From: Bacteroidales bacterium
Lineage (GTDB): Bacteria > Bacteroidota > Bacteroidia > Bacteroidales > UBA932
Direction of reading: 5' to 3'
Length of the DNA: 37,222 nt
Assembly: GCA_017651465.1 (NCBI GenBank)
Contig: JAGCCX010000011.1
Location: 1-37,222, forward strand
Below the pieces are notes generated by a model. That model did no database searches and was not told where the DNA came from. It was given only the letters and a program-made list of their open reading frames with translations. Both the position numbers and the translations under genes were made by a program. Within the stretch, counting starts at the first letter, position 1; every line of letters begins with the position of its first letter. Of this stretch, positions 23,430-33,500 are shown piece after piece.

Positions 23430-24481
23430 AGAAATATATAATAATCACGGCCATTCTGGCTTGTCTTGCTGCCGGTTGCGCCAAATCGCCTTCGTCGTTG
23501 AGCACAGACGCCACCAAGCGCTATCTGGATGCCTGGGTGCACGTACAGAAGCAAAAGCATCCCGAATATCTGTGGAAGCAAACTCCGCTCGGGGCCTGGA
23601 TCCTGGAGGAAGACCCGGGTGCCGGCAATACCCTGGGCGAGTTCGGCGACTCCCTCTATCTGAGGGTCAATTATTCCTACTCCAACCTCGACGGCACCAT
23701 TTCGTCCACCACCCTCGAAAAAGTGTCCCAGCAGCTGGGAACTTATAACGAAACCTACTACTACGGCCCTCAGGTTTGGTATGCCAAGGGTATCTATTCC
23801 GGCCTCGAAGACGCCCTTAAGGGGATGAAGCCCGGCGGCAGGCGCAAGGTGATGATTCCCTCGTGGCTGCTCAATTACACCCGTTTCGACACCGAGGCGG
23901 AGTATCTGGCCGCAGACCAGTCCAAGAACGGCGACACTGGCATTTACGACCTCGAACTGGTGGAGTTTTTCGACTACGTGAACGAGTGGGAGATTGATTC
24001 CATAAGCCGCTACATAGTGCGCAACTTCAGCGAGGAGTTCGGCACCAGCGTATCTAAGGCCAGGGCCGATTCGTCGGGAGCCCACGGCTTCTACTACGTC
24101 CAGACCCAGGCCCCCTCGGACACTGTGACCCTTAGGGATACTACGGTGTATATCAATTACATAGGGCGCCTTCTCGACGGCAAGGTATTCGACACTACCA
24201 TAAGGGATACGGCCATCTTCTACGGCATCTACAACGAGGGCCGCAGCTATGAGCCCGTGTCGGTTCAGATGGGTGACGAGTGGTCCAAGACCACTATGGG
24301 CTCCGACAGCAACTCTATCATCAAGGGCTTCGCCCGCACCCTTTTCAAAATGAAATCGTTCGAAAAGGGTACAGGCATATTCTATTCCCCTCTGGGGTAT
24401 GGCTACAAGGGTTCCGGAAACTCCATCCCCGGTTATTCTCCTTTGCGATTCGACGTAGAACTGGTTGCGGCACCCAAGTAG
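23426..24481 (+). CDS. FKBP-type peptidyl-prolyl isomerase lipoprotein
   Basis: The 351-residue lipoprotein has Cys18 after CLAAG. Two FKBP-like units are visible. The first (about 70-182) is degenerate but keeps GLEDALKGMKPGGRRKVMIPSWL and IYDLELVEFFD. The second (about 225-351) has VYINYIGRLLDGKVFDTT, IIKGFARTLFKMK and GYGYKGSGNSIPGYSPLRFDVEL. Such enzymes speed proline isomerisation during folding of exported proteins in the periplasm. In Bacteroidota related lipoproteins include the gliding protein GldI; no gliding genes are nearby. The ATG overlaps the upstream stop and the stop is 1 nt from the MATE start. Confidence 0.87.
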   Translation: MKKYIIITAILACLAAGCAKSPSSLSTDATKRYLDAWVHVQKQKHPEYLWKQTPLGAWILEEDPGAGNTLGEFGDSLYLRVNYSYSNLDGTISSTTLEKVSQQLGTYNETYYYGPQVWYAKGIYSGLEDALKGMKPGGRRKVMIPSWLLNYTRFDTEAEYLAADQSKNGDTGIYDLELVEFFDYVNEWEIDSISRYIVRNFSEEFGTSVSKARADSSGAHGFYYVQTQAPSDTVTLRDTTVYINYIGRLLDGKVFDTTIRDTAIFYGIYNEGRSYEPVSVQMGDEWSKTTMGSDSNSIIKGFARTLFKMKSFEKGTGIFYSPLGYGYKGSGNSIPGYSPLRFDVELVAAPK

Positions 24482-24482
24482 T

Positions 24483-25877
24483 ATGGCCTCGTCCGCATCC
24501 GCCCCGCTTGAGCTGGGTACCGAACGCATCGGCACGCTGCTCAGAAAGTACGCCGTCCCGGGCATAATAGCCCAGACGGCGGCTTCGCTATACAATATGG
24601 TGGACAGTATCTACATCGGGCACATTCCCGAGGTAGGACCGTATGCCATATCGGGGCTCGCGGTGACCTTCCCCCTGATGAACATCAGCATAGCCCTGGG
24701 TACGCTGGTAGGCGTGGGCGCTATGACGCTGATCTCCATCCTGCTGGGGCAGAAAAACTACGAGGCGGCCGGCAAAGTGCTCTCCAACACGCTCACGCTC
24801 AATATCTTGATAGGCGTGTTGTTCACCGTCGTCGCCCTTGTCTTCCTCGACCCTATACTCTATTTCTTCGGGGCGAGCGAGCGGACCATTCCCTTCGCCC
24901 GGGACTATATGACCATCATCATCCTGGGCAATACTTTCTCGCACCTGATGCACGGGTTCAACGGAATAATCCGCAGCTCCGGGCATCCCAAGACGGCTAT
25001 GGGGCTCACCCTCTTTACGGTCATATCCAACGCCCTGCTCGATCCGCTCTTCATCTTCGTATTCAATATGGGCATCAGCGGAGCTGCGCTCGCTACGGTT
25101 ATCTGCCAGCTGATGGCCCTTGCCTATACGCTCAAGTTCCTCTCCGACAAGAGCCATTTCCTGCACTTCAACAAGCCGGTCTTCACCATCGACAAGCGCA
25201 TAGCCAAGCAGTCGCTGGCCATAGGCCTGGCCCCCTTCCTTATGAACTGCGCGGCCAGCCTGGTGGCCCTGTTCGTCAACCAGCAGCTTCGCAAGTACGC
25301 AGGCGACCTGGCCATCGGAGCCTACGGAATAGTGAACCGCTTCACGATGCTCTTCATTATGATCTGTATGGGATTCAATCAGGGGCTGCAGCCCATTGCA
25401 GGCTATAATTTCGGAGCGCGGCAGTATCATAGGGTCAAGGAGGTTTTCATCCTTACGGCCAAGTGGGAGGTTTTGGTTACGGGCATTTGTTTCCTGATCT
25501 CTATGTTCCTGCCCGAGGCGGCCGTGAGCCTTTTCACCAACGATCCCGAGCTCTCGGCCCTTTCGTCCAAGGGCCTGCGGTATATGAATTCGGGCCTGGC
25601 CCTGGTGGGGTTCGGCATTGTGTCGTCCAACCTCTTCCAGTGCCTGGGGATGGTGAAGAAATCGATATTCCTTTCGCTCTCGCGCCAGCTCATTTTCCTC
25701 CTGCCGCTCTTGTACTCTCTGCCCCTGTGGTTCAGCGAGACGGGAGTCTGGCTCAGTTTCCCCATCTCCGACCTCCTGAGCATAGTGGTGTCGGCGATTT
25801 TCATAATTCATCTGTTCCGCAAGTTTAACCGCCTGAGCGACGGGGAAGACGCTTCATCGCTGGGCAGCGCAGTATAG
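24483..25877 (+). CDS. MATE-family efflux transporter
   Basis: The 464-residue inner-membrane protein has about 12 membrane helices in two homologous halves, the length usual for MATE exporters. Recognisable parts are RKYAVPGIIAQTAASLYNMVDSIYIGH near the start, GFNGIIRSSGHPKTAM (about 160-175) and GFNQGLQPIAGYNFGARQYHRVKE (about 299-322). MATE proteins expel cationic drugs or metabolites by Na+ or H+ exchange. I start at MASSAS, since the earlier Met lies in the FKBP gene. The next gene starts 2 nt after its stop. Confidence 0.92.
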   Translation: MASSASAPLELGTERIGTLLRKYAVPGIIAQTAASLYNMVDSIYIGHIPEVGPYAISGLAVTFPLMNISIALGTLVGVGAMTLISILLGQKNYEAAGKVLSNTLTLNILIGVLFTVVALVFLDPILYFFGASERTIPFARDYMTIIILGNTFSHLMHGFNGIIRSSGHPKTAMGLTLFTVISNALLDPLFIFVFNMGISGAALATVICQLMALAYTLKFLSDKSHFLHFNKPVFTIDKRIAKQSLAIGLAPFLMNCAASLVALFVNQQLRKYAGDLAIGAYGIVNRFTMLFIMICMGFNQGLQPIAGYNFGARQYHRVKEVFILTAKWEVLVTGICFLISMFLPEAAVSLFTNDPELSALSSKGLRYMNSGLALVGFGIVSSNLFQCLGMVKKSIFLSLSRQLIFLLPLLYSLPLWFSETGVWLSFPISDLLSIVVSAIFIIHLFRKFNRLSDGEDASSLGSAV

Positions 25878-25879
25878 CT

Positions 25880-26494
25880 ATGGACAAACACATCATAATC
25901 AACATCGGAAGACAGTTCGGAAGCGGCGGCAAGCAGGTTGCTACCGCGCTTGGCGAACGTCTGGGCATTGCGGTATATGACCGCGAGCTGCTCATCAAGG
26001 CCGCAGAGAAGAGCGGCCTGAGCGAGGCATTGTTCAAGCAGACCGACGAAAGACGGAGTTTCCTCAAGCTCGGCGGTATGTTCGGGGCTCCCCAGTACGG
26101 AGACTTTTCGGGCAATATGCTGGGCGACGGAGACTTGTTCCAAATCCAGAGCGAGACTATCCGCGACCTGGCCTCGCAGGGGAGCGCCATCTTTGTGGGA
26201 CGTGCCTCCGACTATGTGCTCCGGGAGTTCAAGACCCTCGACGTGTTCGTGTCGGCGCCCCTTGAAGTGCGCAAGAAGAATATCGTCGCCCGCCTCGGCA
26301 TAAGCCTCGAGGATGCCGAAGACCTGATACGCAAGAAAGACCGCCGCCGTAAAGACTATTACGACCTCATTACGATGGGGGATAACTGGGGCGTGGCCTC
26401 CAACTACGACCTGTGCGTAGATGCGTCGATACTCGGAATCGAGGGCAGCGCCGACTATATAATCAGCTTCGGCAAGGCGGCAGGACGTATCTGA
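25880..26494 (+). CDS. Cytidylate-kinase-like family protein
   Basis: The 204-residue P-loop protein has the N-terminal nucleotide site INIGRQFGSGGKQVATALGERLGI with the family-type GxxGSGG loop. YDRELL and FVGRASDYVL follow, then RKKDRRRKDYYDLI, which resembles the lid/NMP-binding Arg cluster. It belongs to the cytidylate-kinase-like (CMK-2) group that is distinct from housekeeping Cmk. The real substrate is not known. It is the last gene of the nrnA-FKBP-MATE run, and a promoter box for prfB follows within 9 nt of its stop. Confidence 0.8.
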   Translation: MDKHIIINIGRQFGSGGKQVATALGERLGIAVYDRELLIKAAEKSGLSEALFKQTDERRSFLKLGGMFGAPQYGDFSGNMLGDGDLFQIQSETIRDLASQGSAIFVGRASDYVLREFKTLDVFVSAPLEVRKKNIVARLGISLEDAEDLIRKKDRRRKDYYDLITMGDNWGVASNYDLCVDASILGIEGSADYIISFGKAAGRI

Positions 26495-26502
26495 AAAATA
26501 GT

Positions 26503-26510
26503 TATATTTG
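26503..26510 (+). promoter_or_regulatory. Candidate -7 box for prfB-fumarase-serB
   Basis: TATATTTG matches TAnnTTTG, lies between the kinase-like stop and the prfB ATG, and ends 6 nt before the ATG. Confidence 0.5.
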
Positions 26511-26516
26511 TAAGCT

Positions 26517-27584
26517 ATGATAAGTCAGGAACAAGTCAAAGATCTCCAGACCCGCGTCGAGGCGCTTCACAAATATCTGAAAATCAGCGCGCGGCGCAGT
26601 GAGGTGGCCGACAAGGAAGCCCGCACCCACGAAAGTGGCTTCTGGGACGATCCCAAGGCGGCGGAGCTCTTCCTCAAAGACTTGAATTCCGTTAAATCGT
26701 GGGTTACCGCTTTCGATAAGCTTAAGTCGAGCGTCGATGACCTGGAAGTGCTTCTTGAACTTGACCCCGAAGGGGCCGAGACCGACGAGGCCTACGCCTC
26801 GGCCCTCGGCGCCCTGGAAGACCTGGAACTCAAGAATATGCTGGGCGCCGAGGGCGACAACCTCGGAGCCGTGCTCACCATCAATTCCGGCGCCGGCGGT
26901 ACCGAAGCCAACGACTGGAGCGCGATGCTTATGCGTATGTACATACGCTGGGGCGAGCGAAACGGCTACAAGATGACCACCACCGAGCTCATCGAGGGCG
27001 ACGAGGCCGGCATCAAGTCTTGTACCGTCCAGTTCGAAGGTGACTTCGCCTACGGTTATCTTAAGTCGGAGTCGGGGGTCCACCGCCTGGTGCGTATATC
27101 TCCTTTCAATGCTCAGGGCAAGCGCCAGACCACATTCAGCAGCGTTTTCGTCTATCCTCTTGTGGATGACAGCATCAACATCGAAATCAACCCTTCGGAC
27201 ATTGAGTGGGACACTTTCCGCAGCGGCGGTCACGGCGGACAGAACGTCAACAAGGTCGAGACCGGAGTACGTGTAAGGCACATTCCCACCGGAATAACCG
27301 TCGAGAATACCGAAACCCGTTCCCAGCAAGACAACAGGCAGCGGGCTCTGCTCATACTTAAGTCACGCCTCTACGACATAGAGCTCAAGAAGCGCCAGGA
27401 GAAGCAGGCTGAGCTTGAAGGGCAGAAAAAGCGGATTGAATGGGGGAGCCAGATACGCTCTTACGTCCTGCATCCCTACCGTATGGTCAAGGACCTGCGC
27501 ACCGGCTGGGAAACCGCCGATACCCAGGGAGTTCTTGACGGCGACCTGAATGCCTTTATGAAAGAATTTTTAATGAACCAATAA
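26517..27584 (+). CDS. prfB: Peptide chain release factor 2
   Basis: RF2 reads UGA and UAA and triggers peptide release on the ribosome. The 355-residue protein shows the RF2-type tripeptide SPF (in VRISPFNAQ) and the peptidyl-transferase motif GGQ in [30 protein letters not shown] and [17 protein letters not shown] also fit. The gene is in one open frame from ATG to stop. The site of the programmed +1 frameshift (usually Leu codon then UGA near codon 25) reads TAT-CTG-AAA, so there is no in-frame stop and no autoregulatory shift. It is followed 4 nt later by the fumarase gene. Confidence 0.95.
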   Translation: MISQEQVKDLQTRVEALHKYLKISARRSEVADKEARTHESGFWDDPKAAELFLKDLNSVKSWVTAFDKLKSSVDDLEVLLELDPEGAETDEAYASALGALEDLELKNMLGAEGDNLGAVLTINSGAGGTEANDWSAMLMRMYIRWGERNGYKMTTTELIEGDEAGIKSCTVQFEGDFAYGYLKSESGVHRLVRISPFNAQGKRQTTFSSVFVYPLVDDSINIEINPSDIEWDTFRSGGHGGQNVNKVETGVRVRHIPTGITVENTETRSQQDNRQRALLILKSRLYDIELKKRQEKQAELEGQKKRIEWGSQIRSYVLHPYRMVKDLRTGWETADTQGVLDGDLNAFMKEFLMNQ

Positions 27585-27588
27585 AGAT

Positions 27589-29235
27589 ATGGCAGAATTC
27601 AAATATGCACCGATGTTCCAGCTCGGTGCCGACACAACCGAGTACTACAAGATTCCGGGGTCTGAAAAGCTTGTGAAGACATCCAAGTTCGGCGGCCATT
27701 GCGGCTGCGGTGGGAAAACCATCCTGGAAGTTTCTCCCGAGGCCCTTACGCTTGTGGCACAGCAGTCCTTCCACGATTGCGAGTTCATGCTGCGCCGCTC
27801 TCACAACGAGCAGGTTGCAAAGATACTTCAGGACCCCGAGGCATCCGAAAACGACAAGTACGTTGCCTTGCAGTTCCTCCGCAACGCAGAGACTGCCGTC
27901 AAGGGCGTGCTGCCGTTCTGCCAGGACACCGGCACGGCCATTATCCACGGCGAGAAGGGCCAGGGCGTATGGACCGGATTCGAAGACGAAGAGGCCCTGA
28001 GCCGCGGTGTGTTCAATACCTTCACGCAGGAGAATCTCCGCTACAGCCAGAACGCCCCTCTGGATATGTACAACGAGGTCAACACAAGGTGCAACCTTCC
28101 CGCCCAGATCGACATCGAGGCCACCCAGGGCAACGAGTACCGCTTCGTGATGGTCGCCAAGGGCGGCGGCAGCGCTAACAAGACCTATTTCTATCCGATG
28201 ACCAAAGCTACGATCCAGAACGAAGGGACTCTCCTTCCGTTCCTTGTCGAGAAGATGAAGAGTCTCGGTACGGCTGCCTGCCCTCCCTACCATATTGCAT
28301 TCGTTATCGGCGGAACATCTGCGGAGAAGAACCTCCTTACCGTGAAGCTCGCCAGCATAAAGTATTACGACAACCTTCCCACCACCGGAGATGAGACCGG
28401 CCGGGCTTTCCGCGACATCGACCTTGAGCAGAAACTCCTTAAGGAGTCGGCCAAAATCGGCCTCGGAGCCCAGTTCGGCGGGAAATACCTGGCCCACGAC
28501 ATCCGCGTGATCCGTCTGCCCCGCCACGGCGCCAGTTGCCCGATCGGTATGGGCGTGAGCTGCTCGGCCGACCGCAACATCAAGTCGAAAATCAATGCCG
28601 ACGGCGTGTGGATAGAGAAAATGGACATGAACCCCTCGGAGCTGATTCCGGAGGAGTACCGCCGTCCCGGCGAAGGCCCTAAGGGAATCGTAATCGACCT
28701 CGACAAGGGTATCGACGCCGTGCGTGCCGAGCTTACGAAGTACCCGGTCAGCACCCGCGTAAACCTTAACGGTACCATCATTGTGGCCCGCGACATCGCC
28801 CACGCCAAGCTTAAGGCCAGACTCGATGCCGGCGAAGGCCTGCCGCAGTACTTCAAGGACCACCCGGTGCTTTATGCCGGCCCTGCCAAGACCCCGGAAG
28901 GATATCCCTGCGGCTCCATGGGCCCGACCACGGCCAACCGTATGGACCCGTATGTCGATGAATTCCAGGCCAATGGCGCTTCGCTTGTGATGATTGCAAA
29001 GGGCAACCGCACCCAGCAGGTCACCGATGCCTGCAAAAAGCATGGCGGATTTTACCTCGGAACCATCGGAGGCGTAGCGGCTATCCTTGCGCAGGATAAC
29101 ATCAAGTCTATCGAGTGCGTGGAATACCCCGAGCTCGGTATGGAGGCGGTCTGGAAGATCCGTGTCGAAGACTTCCCGGCATTCATACTGGTTGACGACA
29201 AGGGCAACGATTTCTTCAAGAAACTCGGACTGTAA
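27589..29235 (+). CDS. Class I fumarate hydratase (iron-sulfur)
   Basis: Class I fumarase interconverts fumarate and malate with an oxygen-sensitive [4Fe-4S] cluster. The 548-residue one-piece protein matches E. coli FumA/FumB. It has [10 protein letters not shown] (Cys111), [21 protein letters not shown] (Cys231) and [21 protein letters not shown] (Cys317 and Cys325) as cluster candidates. The C-terminal swivel domain has [15 protein letters not shown] and [11 protein letters not shown]. In Bacteroidota it works mainly in the reductive branch toward succinate. It lies 4 nt after prfB and its TAA is followed at once by the serB ATG. Confidence 0.95.
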   Translation: MAEFKYAPMFQLGADTTEYYKIPGSEKLVKTSKFGGHCGCGGKTILEVSPEALTLVAQQSFHDCEFMLRRSHNEQVAKILQDPEASENDKYVALQFLRNAETAVKGVLPFCQDTGTAIIHGEKGQGVWTGFEDEEALSRGVFNTFTQENLRYSQNAPLDMYNEVNTRCNLPAQIDIEATQGNEYRFVMVAKGGGSANKTYFYPMTKATIQNEGTLLPFLVEKMKSLGTAACPPYHIAFVIGGTSAEKNLLTVKLASIKYYDNLPTTGDETGRAFRDIDLEQKLLKESAKIGLGAQFGGKYLAHDIRVIRLPRHGASCPIGMGVSCSADRNIKSKINADGVWIEKMDMNPSELIPEEYRRPGEGPKGIVIDLDKGIDAVRAELTKYPVSTRVNLNGTIIVARDIAHAKLKARLDAGEGLPQYFKDHPVLYAGPAKTPEGYPCGSMGPTTANRMDPYVDEFQANGASLVMIAKGNRTQQVTDACKKHGGFYLGTIGGVAAILAQDNIKSIECVEYPELGMEAVWKIRVEDFPAFILVDDKGNDFFKKLGL

Positions 29236-30444
29236 ATGATAGAGATAATACAAGTCAATATTTCCGGCGACGACAAGCCGGGCCTTACTGCGGCACTGAT
29301 GGGCATACTTGCCAGGTACGATGCATTCGTGCTTGACATAGGCCAGTCAAACATTCATAAGTCGCTGGTATTGGGTATTTTGTTCCGTACCACCACGGAG
29401 CAGTCGGGCTTCATAATGAAGGACCTTCTCTTCGAGGCTTCCCGGCTGGGTGTGCAGATCCGTTTTACTCCCATCGAAAGGGAGCAGTACGATGCGTGGG
29501 TGGCCCGTCAGGGGCGTAACCGTTACATCGTCACCCTCTTAGGGCGCGAGGTTACTGCGGCCGAGATAGCCGAGGTAAGCTCAGTTATAACCGCTCACGG
29601 TTTGAATATCGACGCGATCAAACGCCTTACCGGCCGTATGCCGCTTGATAACCCGGTGGGGAAGTCCTGTATCGAGCTTTCCATTCGCGGCCAGCTTTCA
29701 CAGGATGACAAGCTGGCATTCCAGAAAGAACTAATTTCGCGCTCGGGTTCGGGCCTGGATATTTCTTTCCAGAAAGACGATATTTACCGCCGGTCCCGAA
29801 GGCTGATATGCTTCGATATGGACTCCACCCTTATCGGTACCGAATGCATAGACGAACTGGCTGACAGGCATGGAGTAGGGGAGCAGGTGAAGGCCATCAC
29901 AGCCTCGGCCATGCGCGGTGAGATAGATTTCAAAGAGAGTTTCACCCGCCGGGTGGCGCTTCTGAAAGGACTTGACGAGAGCGTGATGGAAGATATAGCC
30001 CGCAACCTGCCTTACAACGAAGGTCTTGAGCGTATGATGCGCATCCTCAAGATGGTGGGCTACAAGACTGCCATCCTTTCAGGAGGATTTACCTATTTCG
30101 GCAACTACCTCAAGATGAAATTCGGCTTTGACTATGTATATGCCAACGAACTTGAAATTGTGGACGGCAAGCTTACCGGACGTTATCTTGGCGAGGTTGT
30201 TGACGGAGCGCGCAAAGCAGAATTGCTGAAGCTCCTGTGCCAGGTTGAGAATATCCATCTGGAGCAGGCTGTAGCAGTGGGAGACGGTGCCAACGATCTG
30301 CCTATGCTGGGCCTTGCAGGACTTGGCATAGCTTATCACGCCAAACCTAAAGTCAAAGCTACGGCCGACCAGAATCTTTCGACCATCGGCCTTGACGGCA
30401 TACTCTACTTCCTCGGCCTCAAGGACTCCCAGATAGACCCTTAG
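29236..30444 (+). CDS. serB: Phosphoserine phosphatase with tandem ACT domains
   Basis: SerB removes phosphate from L-3-phosphoserine, the last step of serine synthesis. The 402-residue protein has two N-terminal ACT domains (about 3-78 and 96-175; VNISGDDKPGLTAALMGIL and VTLLGREVTAAEIAEVSSVI). They probably sense an amino acid. A HAD domain follows with the nucleophile Asp194 in DMDSTL, the switch Ser in ILSGGFTYF and GDGANDLPML (349-358). The gene starts directly at the fumarase stop without a gap. A G+C-rich hairpin follows its stop. Confidence 0.95.
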   Translation: MIEIIQVNISGDDKPGLTAALMGILARYDAFVLDIGQSNIHKSLVLGILFRTTTEQSGFIMKDLLFEASRLGVQIRFTPIEREQYDAWVARQGRNRYIVTLLGREVTAAEIAEVSSVITAHGLNIDAIKRLTGRMPLDNPVGKSCIELSIRGQLSQDDKLAFQKELISRSGSGLDISFQKDDIYRRSRRLICFDMDSTLIGTECIDELADRHGVGEQVKAITASAMRGEIDFKESFTRRVALLKGLDESVMEDIARNLPYNEGLERMMRILKMVGYKTAILSGGFTYFGNYLKMKFGFDYVYANELEIVDGKLTGRYLGEVVDGARKAELLKLLCQVENIHLEQAVAVGDGANDLPMLGLAGLGIAYHAKPKVKATADQNLSTIGLDGILYFLGLKDSQIDP

Positions 30445-30465
30445 ATGCTGCCCTCCGGATACAAA

Positions 30466-30499
30466 GAGGCCGGCGCAGGCTTTGCGCCCGGCCGGCCTC
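30466..30499. terminator. Hairpin between converging serB and Big_2 lipoprotein genes
   Basis: GAGGCCGG (30466-30473) pairs perfectly with CCGGCCTC (30492-30499), with a possible inner CGC/GCG stem. On the minus strand the stem is followed by TTTGT, on the plus strand by no T-run. It may stop transcription from both sides, better for the minus-strand gene. Confidence 0.5.
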
Positions 30500-30520
30500 G
30501 ATGCACATCAGAGTCTTGTT

Positions 30521-33500
30521 CTAAATAACTTGAACAGTGAAAGTCATAACAAAATAGTGGTCAACATCGACTATCTTCATAGTGATAGTGGCTTTTCCTG
30601 TAGCTTTCGGCATTAGAGTCACATAGTTTCCATTACTGGACGTAAAGTCATTGACTGCACCAGCCGTGACGATGCTTGAATTTGAACTGGTAACTTGATA
30701 ATTTGCATCACCAATTGGCGTTTTATCTAAAATATTATAGAACTTTATATTTGCTCGTTGATCCTTATCCAGTTTAACCGTAGTGTTATTAACGAAATGA
30801 TAAATACCTTCTTTTTCTTTTGTTCCGTCACTCCCCTGTAAAGTGCCTGAACTGGTTGACCAGGATGCAGTAGAATACCCTTTCCAAGTGACGACCTTGA
30901 CGGTCCTGACCTTTTTGTATCCCACTTTCTTTCCGTCCGGGTTGGGAACGGCAGTAATATCCACAGGACCTGTAAAGGAACTCGAATGGATAGTGACCAA
31001 GCCTGTATTATAGCCGACCTCGGCTTTAGACGTGTCGCCTGATTTCCACAAGAAATTATCCGCGCTGGTATATGAGGCATTGCTGGGACTCAGAGTGTAA
31101 TCCGTCCCATAGGTCATCTGCTTGGTTACATCACTTTGATGGTAACCAACAAGATAAGGTTTACTATTGGCAGTGATTCCAGTGACTGCATTATAGACCT
31201 GAATCCATGTGGAACGCTCAGCGCCGTTGCTGTCAACTCCGGTTATCTTCACCTTGCCGGGGCCTACGGCCGTCACTACCGTTGAACTGCCAGCAGAGGG
31301 GCTTACGGTAGCAATAGACGTGTTGGAACTCTTCCATAAAATACTCTTGGAAGAATCGCTTGTATAAGCGTTGGCCGATGTTGTATTGCCGTTATACGCG
31401 TAAATTGTCTGTGTTGTCCCTTTCGCCATATAGCCAGGAGAATCTTGCGGCCTGCTGTTGCCTGGGGAGTTGGCTACGATATCTGAACTGGCCCAGGTGA
31501 ACTTGGACACAACCTTAACATTGATTCTTACTCTCAAATAACCGTTGTCACCTGCATCGATTACATTAACGACAGCAGTGCCGGCGCTTTTTGCCGTAAT
31601 GTCCAGATAACCAGCGCCAGCGTAATTTTGTGGAGTCAAGCTTACGCTGTAAGTGGATGTCGTACTGCTGTTCCATTTTGTGTCACCCATGACATTATAG
31701 TTGTTACCGACGGAATCGGACAGACCTACACTCACTTTGTCTCCGACAACAAGAGTAACATTACCGTCATACGCAATTCTGGTATCATTAGGCAGGGTAG
31801 CGCAGCCGGACCTGACCTCAACATATGGCTCCACGACCTGGAAGAATCTTGCCTTCTTATAGTCAGAACCTGATGACCAGCTTCCCTTGTTTGGCATTAA
31901 TTGTATTTCGGTGGTTCCCGTTGCTTTGGCGGTGACAAGACCGTCCTTCTCGCCGACGGAAGCAAAACCGCTGTTGGTAGAACGCCAGTTAAAGTCACTC
32001 ACTTTCTGGTAGGTGGCGTCGGAAGGAGAGATGGTAAAATCTACGCCCGGTGTCATCGTATGGGTATCACCCTTTGAGATTATGAATGTTGTGGAATTAG
32101 GTGTGAGTGTGGTGATTTCCTTATACACTGTTACGAAGTAGCTTCTGGTAGAGCCGTCCTTACCCTTGGCCGTAACTGTAACATCGCCGGGAGTCTTGCC
32201 CGTAATCTGACAGTAGCGGCACCCCTGGGATGTAGATGAGCTCAGCGTTACATTACTGTTGGACACGCTCCAGGTTATGTCAACAAGGTCGTTAGTATCA
32301 TACATATTACCGTCGCCCTTGCGTACGTATAGACCGAGGGCCTTGTTCACAGGCAGGAAGTAACGGTTGGCGGTGGAGTTGTTGCTGTTGGTGGAGCTAT
32401 AGTCAATACGGTCACTTCCAGCAAGATAATTTTTATTCACGGTAATCTTGACGGTCTTGTCAAGCTTGTTGCCTTTGTAGTCGATGTATTTAACGCTGAC
32501 ATTGGAAGTTCCGACATCCTTGTATGTGAGTTCTACATACGGGTTGTTGGAGGCGCTGTTAGTATACTCGGACATGCCAACGACAGAAGACTTGGAATTA
32601 CTGTAAGTGTAAGAAGCCATATTTTTGGTGTCGGGCACGCCATACTTCAAGTCGTCGAAGTTGACCCAGACTCTCATATAGCCATCGTCTCCCGACTTCT
32701 GCATAGTGTAAGTGAAGGCGCCGCTGGTCAAGTCAACATCCGATCCAACTTTTTGTGTTCCCTTCAGCTTATAGCTGAATGCGGAAGTAGCGGATGAACT
32801 GGCAATACAAAGTCTGGTAGATTTGGTGATCTTTGTCCCTCCCGGGCCGGTGTATGTAAATGTAAGGTCGCTGAAGGCTTCCGGAGAAGATGTAGGATTC
32901 AAAACTGCCTTTACTACAAACGCATAGTGAGATCCTATCTTTTCTTTAGTTACAGTTACGTTTGCGGTCTTTGACGATGTGGCGGTATAGTGCGAGGCGT
33001 CGGTGTCATCAACAACGTTGTTCTTGTTGTAGTCCCAGGGAACTACCAGGAACTCGTTGGCGGTGCCGCGATAGTTGGTGCCGTACTTGAAATGGATAAC
33101 GTCGCCGAAGGTTGCCGCAGTTGTCTTGTCCTCAAGGAACTGGGTGCGGAGCTCGATGGTAGGAGCGGTGACGCTTACCGCGCAGGTGGCCTTCTTGCCT
33201 CCGTCCTTGGTGGTGACGGTAATGGTGGCGCTTCCTGCTGCTTTGGCCTCCACCTTGCCGTTTTCGTCAACGGTGGCTATGGAAGTCTTGTCCGAAGACC
33301 AGGTAACCTGCTTGTTGGAAGCATTGTCGGGCTTGACGGTGGCGTTGAGGATAGCGGTCTCGCCAATCTTCATGGCCAGACTGGTCTTGTCAAGAGACAC
33401 TCCGGTTACTGCCACTGTGCCGGCCTTTACTGTGACGGTACACTTGGCAGTCTTGCCTCCGTCCTTGGTGGTAACGGTGATAACGGCCGTACCGGCGGCC

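Noticed and set aside
27556-29253. Long minus-strand open frame (565 codons) opposite the fumarase gene
   Set aside because: The plus strand encodes a full class I fumarase; the antisense product shows no recognisable domain.
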